A stretch of 64,000 nt of DNA. It comes from Proteobacteria bacterium SG_bin6. Its GTDB lineage: Bacteria; Pseudomonadota; Alphaproteobacteria; Sphingomonadales; Sphingomonadaceae. The stretch is taken from contig LWDJ01000007.1 in the NCBI GenBank assembly GCA_002083435.1, positions 30,603 to 94,602 of the forward strand, written 5' to 3'. Positions 54,314 to 62,614 of the stretch are shown here, one piece after another (the stretch's first letter is position 1; each line of letters begins with the position of its first letter). The notes below the pieces were generated by a model. That model did not search any database and was not told the DNA's origin. It saw nothing but the letters and a program-made list of their open reading frames with translations. Made by a program: the position numbers and the translations under genes.

Positions 54314-54499
54314 TTACTGCGCGGGCGGAGCAGCAGCCGCCGGCGCGGCGACCGCCGCTTCGGTGTGCGGCCCATCGAGCCAGTTGTAGCGATTGGTGCT
54401 TAGCAAGATGAAGTGGATGAGAATCGCAAGCGAAAACAGGAAGATCGCCAGCACCGTCAGGATGCGGCGGCCATCAAAAGTGACCCACATTCTCCACAT
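54314..54499 (-). CDS. pufA: Light-harvesting 1 alpha polypeptide
   Basis: A 61-residue antenna subunit: MWRMWVTFDGRRILTVLAIFLFSLAILIHFILLSTNRYNWLDG (split here by its features) with one membrane helix; the His in ILIHF ligates bacteriochlorophyll a and RYNWLDG is the standard C-cap. A Pro/Ala-rich tail (EAAVAAPAAAAPPAQ) follows. Located 12 bp after pufB, the usual B-A order. Confidence 0.95.
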   Translation of the reverse strand: MWRMWVTFDGRRILTVLAIFLFSLAILIHFILLSTNRYNWLDGPHTEAAVAAPAAAAPPAQ

Positions 54500-54511
54500 G
54501 ATCGTTCCTCC

Positions 54512-54727
54512 TCAGGCTTTGCCAGTGACGTGGAGCGGCGCGGTCGCGGTCAGGCCGGCCTTGTACGGCGCGGTGCCCGGGAACCAGGGGCGCCATTCCC
54601 ACACCAGGAAATGGGCAACGCACGCAACGAACACGAAAAACGCGGTCGAGGTGACAAAGAGTTTATGAAACTCCTTGGCCTCGTCCGGGGTCATATAGGT
54701 CCCCGGCCCCATGCGATCGTCAGTCAT
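54512..54727 (-). CDS. pufB: Light-harvesting 1 beta polypeptide
   Basis: A 71-residue antenna subunit. TPDEAKEFHKLFVTSTAFF leads into the membrane helix, with the bacteriochlorophyll-binding His in VACVAHFLVWEWRPWFPG. The C-terminus is extended by about 20 residues beyond the compact form. ATG at 54727 follows AAGGAGCG. The 130-bp region upstream, after bchZ, contains a strong hairpin but no PpsR-like motif. Confidence 0.95.
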   Translation of the reverse strand: MTDDRMGPGTYMTPDEAKEFHKLFVTSTAFFVFVACVAHFLVWEWRPWFPGTAPYKAGLTATAPLHVTGKA

Positions 54728-54860
54728 AAACGCTCCTTCCTTCTGAGTCGTGCCGGCGAGTTGGGGCGCGCGGCTCGCGTCCCCCGACGGATCCGCCGGG
54801 GGAAGCGCCCCGGAGGATGGTGGTGCCGCGCGAAGCGGCGAATGGCGTGCGGCGGCTCAT
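54720..54860 (-). CDS. Possible small Arg-rich ORF between bchZ and pufB
   Basis: A 46-codon frame whose ATG overlaps the bchZ stop (ATGA) and whose stop overlaps the pufB start. It occupies the pufQ position but has no membrane segment or resemblance to PufQ; it is Arg/Gly/Pro-rich. It may only serve to carry ribosomes into pufB, or may be chance. Confidence 0.25.
   Translation of the reverse strand: MSRRTPFAASRGTTILRGASPGGSVGGREPRAPTRRHDSEGRSVYD
54781..54802 (-). promoter_or_regulatory. Hairpin upstream of pufB
   Basis: A 22-bp near-perfect palindrome starting CCCCCG, centred on GGATCC and ending CGGGGG, with one G-U/A-C pair, lies 54 bp upstream of the pufB start. There is no T-tract on the minus strand. 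It may be an mRNA-processing or stabilising element between bchZ and pufB, or an attenuator. Confidence 0.55.
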
Positions 54861-56290
54861 GGCACCGCCTCTGCGAGCAGCGCGTCGAGCCGCTGCGACG
54901 AGACGCGGCTCTCTCCGGCACGGCGCGCGGCGGCCTCGGCAGCGTCGCGCAGACGTTTGGCGGCCGAGATGCGGACCAGCACCGGCTCGGCCTCGATCCG
55001 GGCGTCGAGCGCGGCCTTGGCGGCATCGTCCCACGCGATCGGCGCTTCGCGCGCCGGCGTCGCCTCGACCGCGTCGAGCTGGGTGGCGAGCGGCAGGATG
55101 TTGAACAGCGCGTCGAACAGCGCGTTGCACACCTCCTGCACCAGATAAGTGGCGCCGGCATAGCCCATGAACGGCGTGCCGGTGTGGCGGCGGATGATCG
55201 CGCCCGGGAAGCTCGCGGGGATGTAGATCCCGCGACCGCCCGCCTCCGCCAGGTACATGCGTTCGTTATACGAACCGAACAGCACCAGCGGCGGATTGGC
55301 CTTGATCGTGGCGCGTACCGCGGCGTTATCGGGCTTCACCCCCGCCGAGCGCTGGAAGGCGAAGTGGCACGGCAGGCCAAGATCGTCCTCCAGAAATCCC
55401 CGCACTCCCCGCGCGTAGGTTTCGGTCGCGACGATACCAAAGCTCGCGGTGCCGAAGAAATCCTGCGTCACCGAGCGCCACAAATCCCATAGCGGCTTAA
55501 TCGTGGTGTGCTTCTCGCGCTCGATGAAGGGTTCGGGATCGAGGCCGAGCAGGTCGCCGAGCTTGCGCAGGAAAGCCGTGGTCGAGTTGAGCCCGATCGG
55601 CGCTTGCAGATAGGGCCGCTCCAGCACCTCGCACAAAGCCCGCCCGAATTCGCGGTACAGGCACACATTCACCTCGGCGTCGGCCAGCTGGCGGATGTCG
55701 GCGAGATGCGCGCCCATTGGGAACACCAGGTTCACCTCGGCGCCGATGCCTTCGATCAGGCGACGGATTTCAGCGAGGTCACTCGGTTGGTTGAAGCTGC
55801 CATAGATCGCGCCGATGATGTTGACGCGCGGCTTGGCGCCGGGCTTGCGGCGTACCGGCGGCACGGCCTTGGGGCCGAACTGGGTCCACAGCCAGCTGAG
55901 CGCACGGTCGGCGGACTGCCACTGATCCTCGTCGATCGTGCGCGGCAGGAAGCGCTGGATGTTGGTCCCCTCTGGCGTCACCCCGCCGCCGATCATCTCG
56001 GCGATCGAGCCGGTCACCACCACGGCGGGCAGATCGGGGTCGAGGCTCTTCCAAGCGCGGCGCATCGCACCCTCGGTGCCGTCGCGGCCCAGCTCTTGTT
56101 CGGACAGGCCGGTGACGGTGATCGGCAGCTCATGCGGCGGCAAGGCGTCGGTGTAATGCAGCACCGAGGTGACGGGCAGATTCTCACACCCCACCGGGCC
56201 GTCGATGATCACCTGCAGGCCCTTGATGGCGGTGAAGGCGTAAACCGCGCCCCAATAGCCGCCGGCGCGATCGTGATCGAGGATCAGCAT
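54857..56290 (-). CDS. bchZ: Chlorophyllide a reductase subunit Z
   Basis: A 477-residue nitrogenase-like subunit. MLILDHDRAGGYWGAVYAF, DGPVGCENLPVTSVLHYTDALPPHELP (two parts) and GTEGAMRRAWKSL are diagnostic. With BchX and BchY it reduces ring B of chlorophyllide a on the way to bacteriochlorophyll a. It lies 36 bp after bchY. Its stop overlaps the small ORF preceding pufB. Confidence 0.95.
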   Translation of the reverse strand: MLILDHDRAGGYWGAVYAFTAIKGLQVIIDGPVGCENLPVTSVLHYTDALPPHELPITVTGLSEQELGRDGTEGAMRRAWKSLDPDLPAVVVTGSIAEMIGGGVTPEGTNIQRFLPRTIDEDQWQSADRALSWLWTQFGPKAVPPVRRKPGAKPRVNIIGAIYGSFNQPSDLAEIRRLIEGIGAEVNLVFPMGAHLADIRQLADAEVNVCLYREFGRALCEVLERPYLQAPIGLNSTTAFLRKLGDLLGLDPEPFIEREKHTTIKPLWDLWRSVTQDFFGTASFGIVATETYARGVRGFLEDDLGLPCHFAFQRSAGVKPDNAAVRATIKANPPLVLFGSYNERMYLAEAGGRGIYIPASFPGAIIRRHTGTPFMGYAGATYLVQEVCNALFDALFNILPLATQLDAVEATPAREAPIAWDDAAKAALDARIEAEPVLVRISAAKRLRDAAEAAARRAGESRVSSQRLDALLAEAVP

Positions 56291-56326
56291 GGGCCGCGCT
56301 CCCCATGGGTCGCAAGGGCGATCGCG

Positions 56327-57874
56327 TTAAACACCGACCGCCTCCTGCGCCTTGGCCGCGGCGATCCGCTTGGCGGCGAACTTGGCCTTATATTCGGGAT
56401 GGAGCACCGGCGTGCCCTGCCACAGCCCGGCTGTGTCGGCGCGGCCAACGCCCTCGAAGAAATCGCGCATCGCATCGAAGCGCGCCTGGTTCGCGATCGC
56501 CGCGTTCACCACGAACGCCAGGCTCCCCGCCCCCGCCGGCCCCATCAACGGGCGCGCCGAGATGAGGTTGGTGAAGTAGAGTGCGGGGATGCCCTTGCTC
56601 TTGGCGTGCTGCACCACGGGCGTGGTGCCGATGGCGAGATCGGGGCCGAATTCCTCGACCGCGGCGATATCCTGCTCCAGGCTCGCGCGATACTGCACCC
56701 GCGCGCCATGCGCCTCGAGCCATTCGCGATCGGCTTCGCTCCACGGTGTGCGCGGGCAGGCGGTGCCGACATAGGGCACTTCGGCGCCGCTTTCGATCAG
56801 CAGCCGCGCGACGAGCAGTTCGCTGCCCTCATAGCCCGAGACGGTGATCCGCCCCGAGACCGGTCGCGTGGCGAGCGCACCGGCGATCGCGGGCAGAAAG
56901 CGGTTCTTCGCGGCATCGACCTTGGCCTGGGCCACGCCATAAGCGGCGCCAATCGCATCGAGCCATGCAGCCGTTCCATCGCGCCCGACCGGCGCCGAGC
57001 CGACCACGCGCCGCCCCGCCCCGTCGAACACGCGGATGCACGCGGTGTAGAAGGGATGGATCGCCGCGACGACGCCGCCATCGAGCGCCGCGTACAACTC
57101 ACGCCACTCGCGCGTCGGGACGACCGGGCCGGCCGCGAGACCCAGGGGTTCCAGCATCAAGCCGATACCCGGTGGGTCGGCCGGGAACATCTCCCCCAGG
57201 AGAGTCACCGTCGGCCGGTCCGATCGTTCCTTGGGCGCGGCGACCGGGCCGGCCTCGGCCTCGTTCGCCGCATAAGCGAGCATGGCGCCTGCCAGCACAT
57301 CCTTCGCCTCGGCGTGGGTCGGCACCCCGAAGCCCGGCACGTCGATGCCGATGATCCGCACGCCATTGATCGCCTTGGGCAGCAGCTGCAGCGGCACGCC
57401 CGAGGCGGTGGGAACGCACAGGTTCGTCACCACGATCGCGTCGTACAGCGCGGGGTCGGCGGTCTGCTCGACCGCCTCCTTGATGTCCTCGAACAGCTTG
57501 CCGGTGACGAGCGTCTCCGAATTGAAGGGCACATAGCCGACCGTGCGTCGCGCGCCGTAGAAATGGCTCGTGAAGGTCAGCCCATAGACGCAGCACGCGG
57601 AGCCCGAGAGGATGCTCGCGGTGCGCCGCATCCTCAGGCCCACGCGCAGTGAGCCGAACGCCGGGCACATCGATTGCGGCTGATCGTGCGGCCCTTGCGG
57701 ATAATCCGCCGCATAGCGATCGAGCACGCCCGCCTTGCCGGCGTCGATCGCGGCGGCACGCAAAGTGTCCTTGGAAGCGCAACCACCCTCTGCGGATGGG
57801 GCGAGCGTCAGGCGATCGGCGCTGCGGGGGGCACCTTCTTTCCCTGGTTGGGATTTGGCCTCAGACGGTGTCAT
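56327..57874 (-). CDS. bchY: Chlorophyllide a reductase subunit Y
   Basis: A 515-residue subunit. Cluster cysteines are in SMCPAFGSL, GSACCVYGLTF and VVTNLCVPTASG; HFYGARRTVGYVPFNSETLVTGKLFEDI (in segments) is BchY-like. BchYZ is the catalytic heterotetramer fed electrons by BchX. ATG at 57874 overlaps the bchX end by 14 bp. Confidence 0.95.
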   Translation of the reverse strand: MTPSEAKSQPGKEGAPRSADRLTLAPSAEGGCASKDTLRAAAIDAGKAGVLDRYAADYPQGPHDQPQSMCPAFGSLRVGLRMRRTASILSGSACCVYGLTFTSHFYGARRTVGYVPFNSETLVTGKLFEDIKEAVEQTADPALYDAIVVTNLCVPTASGVPLQLLPKAINGVRIIGIDVPGFGVPTHAEAKDVLAGAMLAYAANEAEAGPVAAPKERSDRPTVTLLGEMFPADPPGIGLMLEPLGLAAGPVVPTREWRELYAALDGGVVAAIHPFYTACIRVFDGAGRRVVGSAPVGRDGTAAWLDAIGAAYGVAQAKVDAAKNRFLPAIAGALATRPVSGRITVSGYEGSELLVARLLIESGAEVPYVGTACPRTPWSEADREWLEAHGARVQYRASLEQDIAAVEEFGPDLAIGTTPVVQHAKSKGIPALYFTNLISARPLMGPAGAGSLAFVVNAAIANQARFDAMRDFFEGVGRADTAGLWQGTPVLHPEYKAKFAAKRIAAAKAQEAVGV

Positions 57875-58841
57875 AGATCACCTCGAGGCTAGGCTTCGGA
57901 ACATAATCGGCGCCGCGCATGTCGGCCTGGCTCGCGGGGATCAGCGTGACATTGCCGCCGGTATCCTCGGGCTTGAACAGGCCGAGCAAAGCGTCGCCTT
58001 CCAGCGGCGTCGGGCGCACCGGGGGCGCGGCGGCGACATTGATCGCGAGCTGCTCGAACAGCGGCGCCCACTCGCCGCCGGGCTTGCCGATGATCTGGTA
58101 GTTGGCCGATTTGCGGCGGATATCCTCATGCGCCGGGATCGCGGCGAGCACCGGAATGCCAGCGGCCTCGGCGAAGGCGTGTGCCTCGCCGGTACCGTCA
58201 TCCTTGTTGATCAGGATGCCCGCGACGCCGACATTGCCGCCCAGCTTGCGGAAATATTCCACCGCCTTGCAGACATTGTTGGCAACATAAAGCGATTGGA
58301 GATCGTTCGAGCCGACGACGATCACTTTCTGGCACATGTCGCGCGCGATTGGCAGGCCGAAGCCGCCACAAACCACGTCGCCCAGGAAATCGAGCAGGAC
58401 GTAATCGAACCCCCATTCATGGAAGCCCAATTTCTCCAGCGTCTCGAAGCCGTGGATGATGCCGCGCCCGCCGCAGCCGCGGCCAACCTCCGGCCCGCCC
58501 AACTCCATCGCGAACACCCCGTCGCGCTGGAAGCAGACATCCTCGATCTGCAGCTCCTCGCCGGCGAGCTTCTTCTTGGAGCTGGTTTCGATGATCGTCG
58601 GTGTCGCCTTGCCACCAAAGAGCAGGCTGGTCGTGTCGCTCTTGGGGTCGCAACCGATCAGCAGCACGCGCTTGCCCTGCTGCGCCATCATGTAGCTGAG
58701 GTTGGCCAGCGCGAACGACTTGCCCGAGCCGCCCTTGCCGTAGATCGCGATGATCTGCGTTTCCTTGGTCACCGGGCCGGTCGGCACCGGATCAGGCTCC
58801 TGGCCAGCCTCGTGACGCAAGGCTCCTACATCGAGCATCAT
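57861..58841 (-). CDS. bchX: Chlorophyllide a reductase iron protein, subunit X
   Basis: A 326-residue NifH-like ATPase. The P-loop YGKGGSGKSFALANLSY is at about 34-50. GCDPKSDTTSLLFGG follows, and the bridging 4Fe-4S cysteines lie in GRGCGGRGI and VVCGGFGLPI. It transfers electrons to BchYZ on ATP hydrolysis. Two ATGs (58841, 58838) are possible; the first overlaps the bchC stop as ATGA. Confidence 0.95.
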   Translation of the reverse strand: MMLDVGALRHEAGQEPDPVPTGPVTKETQIIAIYGKGGSGKSFALANLSYMMAQQGKRVLLIGCDPKSDTTSLLFGGKATPTIIETSSKKKLAGEELQIEDVCFQRDGVFAMELGGPEVGRGCGGRGIIHGFETLEKLGFHEWGFDYVLLDFLGDVVCGGFGLPIARDMCQKVIVVGSNDLQSLYVANNVCKAVEYFRKLGGNVGVAGILINKDDGTGEAHAFAEAAGIPVLAAIPAHEDIRRKSANYQIIGKPGGEWAPLFEQLAINVAAAPPVRPTPLEGDALLGLFKPEDTGGNVTLIPASQADMRGADYVPKPSLEVIYDTV

Positions 58842-59770
58842 TTGGCGGCCCTCCAATCAAGCACCATTTTCACGCAACTCGGGTCTTCAAAAGCGGCGGC
58901 ATAGGCCTGCGGCGCCTCGGCAACGGGGCGAACGTGACTGACGAGGCCATCGAGGCTGAGCGCTCCCGCCTCGACCAGCGCGATCACGGCGCGGCTATCC
59001 TCGGGGGTGAACTCAGCGGCGATTCGCAGTCGCGCCTCGCGCATGAAGGCGCCCGGATAAGCGAAGCCGAGTTTGTCATAGAAGCCCGCGAGCACGATCT
59101 CGCCGCCGCGCGCGAGGCGGGCGATCCAGCTATCGAGATGTGAGCCCGCGCCGCTCGCATCGCAAATCGTGCGATAATCGTGCCGGCCATCGAGCTCGGG
59201 CGCGATCACCGCGTAACCCATGGCGCCCGCGCGGCGCTGCGGATTGGTTTCCCAGACCATCGGCGGCGGCGCACCGAGCGCGATCGTCAGCCTTGCGATC
59301 AGCCGGCCGAGAATGCCGTGGCCGACGATCAGCTCGGGCGCCGTGCCACCGGCGATCGCGTGATGCGCGGTGGCGGCGAGCGCGAGCAGCACGCCCCGCT
59401 CCCCAATCGTGGGATCGATCCGCAACGCGCGGGGCGAGGGCAGCACCACTCGTTCGGCCGAACCGCCGAAAAGCGCATGCGCACCCTCGAAGCAATTGGC
59501 GCCTGGGACGAATACCCACTCGCCCACCCGGTCGCGCACCCGCGCGCCGGCCTCGACGATCTGGCCGACCGACTCGTAGCCGGGGACGAGCGGATAGCCC
59601 ATGCCGGGAAAGGGGGGCATCGCGCCAGACCACAGCAGCTTCTCGGTGCCGGTGCTGATTCCGCTCCAGGCGATTTCGACCAGCACATCAGTTTCGGCGA
59701 TCGACGCCAGTGGCAATGGCCGCAGCTCGATGCGTTGAGGGCCTGCAAGAATGACGGCTAGCGAATGCAT
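58838..59770 (-). CDS. bchC: 3-hydroxyethyl bacteriochlorophyllide a dehydrogenase
   Basis: A 310-residue medium-chain dehydrogenase-like enzyme. EIAWSGISTGTEKLLWSG, GYPLVPGYESVGQIVEAG and VFVPGANCFEGAHALFGGSAE are typical BchC motifs. It oxidises the C3 hydroxyethyl group to acetyl. ATG at 59770 follows GAAGGAG. First gene of the bchCXYZ-pufBALMC unit, downstream of paired PpsR-type sites. Confidence 0.94.
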   Translation of the reverse strand: MHSLAVILAGPQRIELRPLPLASIAETDVLVEIAWSGISTGTEKLLWSGAMPPFPGMGYPLVPGYESVGQIVEAGARVRDRVGEWVFVPGANCFEGAHALFGGSAERVVLPSPRALRIDPTIGERGVLLALAATAHHAIAGGTAPELIVGHGILGRLIARLTIALGAPPPMVWETNPQRRAGAMGYAVIAPELDGRHDYRTICDASGAGSHLDSWIARLARGGEIVLAGFYDKLGFAYPGAFMREARLRIAAEFTPEDSRAVIALVEAGALSLDGLVSHVRPVAEAPQAYAAAFEDPSCVKMVLDWRAAK

Positions 59771-59818
59771 GATCGCTCCTTCGCCGCCAAATACCGGGCG
59801 GGAACGCTGCTTCAGTTA

Positions 59819-59862
59819 TGTCAATCTAACGACACTAGCCTGACTGTCAATATAGTTGGACA
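59819..59862 (-). promoter_or_regulatory. bchC promoter with tandem PpsR/CrtJ-type sites
   Basis: Two TGT-N12-ACA-type palindromes: 59845-59862 is perfect (TGTCAA...GGACA); 59819-59836 is TGT-N12-ACT. They are separated by exactly 8 bp, the spacing reported for cooperative PpsR binding. On the minus strand a perfect TTGACA (59850-59845), 16 bp, and TAGATT (59828-59823) make a plausible sigma-70 promoter covered by both sites. This fits aerobic/light repression of bchCXYZ-puf. Confidence 0.75.
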
Positions 59863-59866
59863 GATT

Positions 59867-60991
59867 TCATTTGGCGCGTGCAACAATAAGCTGCGCGTTG
59901 AGCGGCAGCGCGGTGTCGCGCTCGCGCCAGCTGGCGAAGCCCGCCGCCTTCAGCAATCCGCCAATCTCATCGGGCCGACGGGGGCGCCCCGACCCCATCG
60001 CCCACAGATAGAGCCCGAAATAAGCATCCCCCATGCGCTTGGCACCTCGCGCGGCCGCCATCGGCTCAGCGATTACCAACCGGCCGGTGGACGGCAAGGC
60101 GGCGCGAATCGTCCGCAGCAGCGTAAGCGCGGGCGTGTCGTCATGATCGTGCAACACGCGCACCAGCGTGATCAGGTCATAGCCCGTGGGTATTGGGTCG
60201 GCGAGGAAGGAGCCGCCATGTACCCGCACGCGCTCGCCGAGCCCCGCCGCAGCGAGCCGGACGGCGGCACGCTTGCCGACCTCGGGCAGATCGAACAGAC
60301 CGATGCGCAGCCCAGGCACCGCGCGCGCGACCGAAGCGGCGAAGGCCCCTTCCCCGCCGCCAACATCGAGCATTGCCCGGTGTCGCCCGAAGCGATAGGC
60401 GCGGATCACGAGCTCCGCGACCAAGGGCTGCGAGGCGGCCATCAGCTTTGAATAATCGCCCACCGCGCCTTCCGGCCCCACGCCGGCGTCGCGCGCATAA
60501 TGCCAGAAGCCCTGCAGAGCGCCCCCCCCTCCCCCGCGCCGCAGCAGCGCAACCGGATCGGCGAGATCGGCATAAAGCAGTCGGTGATGGGCGATCATCG
60601 CGCTGATGCCGGGGTTGCCCAGCAGCGCCGCGCCATCGGGTGCGAGCGCCCAACCGTCCCATAATGGTTCGACGAGATCGAGTGCGCCAAGCGCCCGCAA
60701 CAGCCGTTCGGCGCCGGCAGGCGCCATGCCCCACTCGGCGGCAAGCGACTCGACGCTCATCGGACCGGCGCGCAACCGCTCGAACAGATCGAGCTCGATC
60801 GCCGCCGCCAAAATTTGCGAATAGGCGAAACCCGCGACGCGATCGAACATCGTCCGCGCCTTCGCCTGTACCAGCCAGCGTAAGCCCGGCACGCGCAGCA
60901 TCGCGCGTTGCACGGCGGGGTCGGCGAGCAGCTTGTTACGCCAGCCGACCCAGCGCGCGATGCTATTGTCTTTGCTGTTGGACAGTCGCAT
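59867..60991 (-). CDS. crtF: Demethylspheroidene O-methyltransferase (hydroxyneurosporene methyltransferase)
   Basis: A 374-residue SAM methyltransferase. An N-terminal dimerisation region (FDRVAGFAYSQILAAAIELDLFERL in segments) precedes motif I LDVGGGEGAFAASVARA near residue 206, then LVRVLHDHDD and VIAEPMA. It methylates the tertiary hydroxyl of acyclic carotenoids. ATG at 60991 is chosen; GTG nine bases upstream is an alternative. A PpsR-type site lies within the first codons. A hydrophilic longer frame to 61774 is a crtD shadow. Confidence 0.9.
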   Translation of the reverse strand: MRLSNSKDNSIARWVGWRNKLLADPAVQRAMLRVPGLRWLVQAKARTMFDRVAGFAYSQILAAAIELDLFERLRAGPMSVESLAAEWGMAPAGAERLLRALGALDLVEPLWDGWALAPDGAALLGNPGISAMIAHHRLLYADLADPVALLRRGGGGGALQGFWHYARDAGVGPEGAVGDYSKLMAASQPLVAELVIRAYRFGRHRAMLDVGGGEGAFAASVARAVPGLRIGLFDLPEVGKRAAVRLAAAGLGERVRVHGGSFLADPIPTGYDLITLVRVLHDHDDTPALTLLRTIRAALPSTGRLVIAEPMAAARGAKRMGDAYFGLYLWAMGSGRPRRPDEIGGLLKAAGFASWRERDTALPLNAQLIVARAK

Positions 60992-61011
60992 GATGTCCAC
61001 CAGACTGGACG
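60967..61011. promoter_or_regulatory. PpsR/CrtJ-type sites in the crtF/crtD divergent region
   Basis: TGT-N12-ACA is perfect at 60967-60984; a second TGT-N12-ACG (one mismatch) is at 60994-61011, 9 bp further. They span the crtF start and lie 38-82 bp upstream of the crtD start, so one repressor complex could control both directions. The 9-bp spacing and the mismatch make this weaker than the bchC pair. Confidence 0.6.
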
Positions 61012-61048
61012 CGCGCTTCCCGGGCGTCAATCGGTCGAGGAGCAAAGC

Positions 61049-62614
61049 GTGGCCAGCGAGCACGACGATGTGATCGTGATCGGCGCCGGGGTCGGCGGCC
61101 TGAGCGCCGCTGCCTTGCTCGCCGCGCAGGGAATGCGGGTGAAGCTGCTGGAAGCGGCGTCGGGGCCTGGCGGCAAGATGCGGCAACTGCGCTGCGGCGA
61201 GGCGCACGTCGATGGCGGCCCAACCGTGTTCACGATGCGCCCGGTGTTCGAGGCGATTTTCCACGCTTGTGGGGCACGGCTCGATGATGAGGTTCGACTC
61301 CACCCCGCGACCGTCCTCGCCCGCCACGCCTGGGGAGACGATCGGCTCGATCTGTTCGCCGATCGCGCCCAGAGCGAGGCGGCGATCGGCGCGTTCGCGG
61401 GTGCCGCCGCCGCGCGCGGTTATGCCGGCTTCTGCCGTGAGGCTGAACGGCTCTATACCGCGCTCGAACAGCCCTTCATCTGGGCCGAGCAGCCCAGCCA
61501 GGTCGGCCTTGCCTGGGCGATGCTCCGCGCCAACGCCGCGGATCTGTTTTCCCGCCGGCCGTTCCAATCGATGTGGCGTGCGCTGGGGGACTATTTTCCC
61601 GATCCGCGGCTGCGCCAGCTGTTCGGGCGCTATGCCACCTATTGCGGCGCCGATCCTTGGCAGGCGCCCGCGACGCTGATGCTGATCGCGCATGTCGAGG
61701 CGAGTGGGGTGTGGCTGATCGACGGCGGCATGGTGGCACTCGCCCACGCGCTCGCGGGGCTTGCCGAGCGGCACGGCGCGGTGCTGCGCTATGACGCACC
61801 GGTGCGCGAGATCGTCGTCGATCGCCAGGGCGTGGCAGGGGTGGTGCTGGCAAGCGGCGAGCGGCTATCGGCGCGACGGATCGTGTGCAACGCCGATCCG
61901 GCTGCGCTCGCCGCTGGCCGGTTCGGCGCGAGCGTCACCCGGGCAGCGCCTGCGATGCCGGCACCCCTTCGTTCACTGTCTGCGATGGTGTGGACGACGC
62001 ATAGTGCCGCCGCCGGCTTCCCGCTCGCCCATCACAATGTTTTCTTCTCGGGGGATTACGCCGCAGAATTCCGCGCACTTGGCGCTGGGCACGTTCCCGC
62101 CGATCCCACCATCTATATCTGCGCCGCCGACCGTGCGAGCGACGGCCGTGCCGCGCCCGATGGCGCCGAGCGCCTGCAAATCCTAGTCAATGCCCCGGCA
62201 CGCGGGGATGCCCGCGCGCTCAGCCCATGGGAGATCGAGCAATGCCAAGCGCGAATGATCGCCTGCCTCGCACGGTCGGGGCTGAGTCTGGACTTGCCGC
62301 CCGAGTCGACCGTGCTCACCACGCCGGAGGGATTCGAGGCACTCTTCCCCTCGACGGGTGGGGCCCTTTATGGACGGGCCTCGCACGGATCGGCGGCAGC
62401 CTTCCGCCGCCCGGGGGCACGCACGCCTATCCCGGGGCTCTATCTCGCGGGAGGCGGGACCCATCCGGGGCCGGGCGTGCCGATGGCGGCGCTGAGCGGC
62501 CGGCTAGCCTGCGCTACCCTGCTTGCGGACCGCGCTTCGACGGCGCGGTTCCACCCGGCGGCTATGCCTGGTGGTATCTCGACGCGACGAGCGACGACGG
62601 CCGCTTCGGGCTGA
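61049..62614 (+). CDS. crtD: 1-hydroxycarotenoid 3,4-desaturase (methoxyneurosporene dehydrogenase)
   Basis: A 521-residue FAD-dependent desaturase of the CrtI family. The dinucleotide motif is VIVIGAGVGGLSAAALLAAQG; DGGPTVFTMRP and the C-terminal YLAGGGTHPGPGVPMAALSG are typical. It introduces the 3,4 double bond in spheroidene/spirilloxanthin-type carotenoids. GTG at 61049 follows GAGGAG by eight bases. The last ~80 bp are also read in another frame as the conserved N-terminus of CrtC. Confidence 0.92.
   Translation: MASEHDDVIVIGAGVGGLSAAALLAAQGMRVKLLEAASGPGGKMRQLRCGEAHVDGGPTVFTMRPVFEAIFHACGARLDDEVRLHPATVLARHAWGDDRLDLFADRAQSEAAIGAFAGAAAARGYAGFCREAERLYTALEQPFIWAEQPSQVGLAWAMLRANAADLFSRRPFQSMWRALGDYFPDPRLRQLFGRYATYCGADPWQAPATLMLIAHVEASGVWLIDGGMVALAHALAGLAERHGAVLRYDAPVREIVVDRQGVAGVVLASGERLSARRIVCNADPAALAAGRFGASVTRAAPAMPAPLRSLSAMVWTTHSAAAGFPLAHHNVFFSGDYAAEFRALGAGHVPADPTIYICAADRASDGRAAPDGAERLQILVNAPARGDARALSPWEIEQCQARMIACLARSGLSLDLPPESTVLTTPEGFEALFPSTGGALYGRASHGSAAAFRRPGARTPIPGLYLAGGGTHPGPGVPMAALSGRLACATLLADRASTARFHPAAMPGGISTRRATTAASG

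Noticed and set aside
55508..57652. 714-codon plus-strand frame opposite bchZ and bchY
   Set aside because: Antisense shadow; bchY and bchZ are certain from their motifs.
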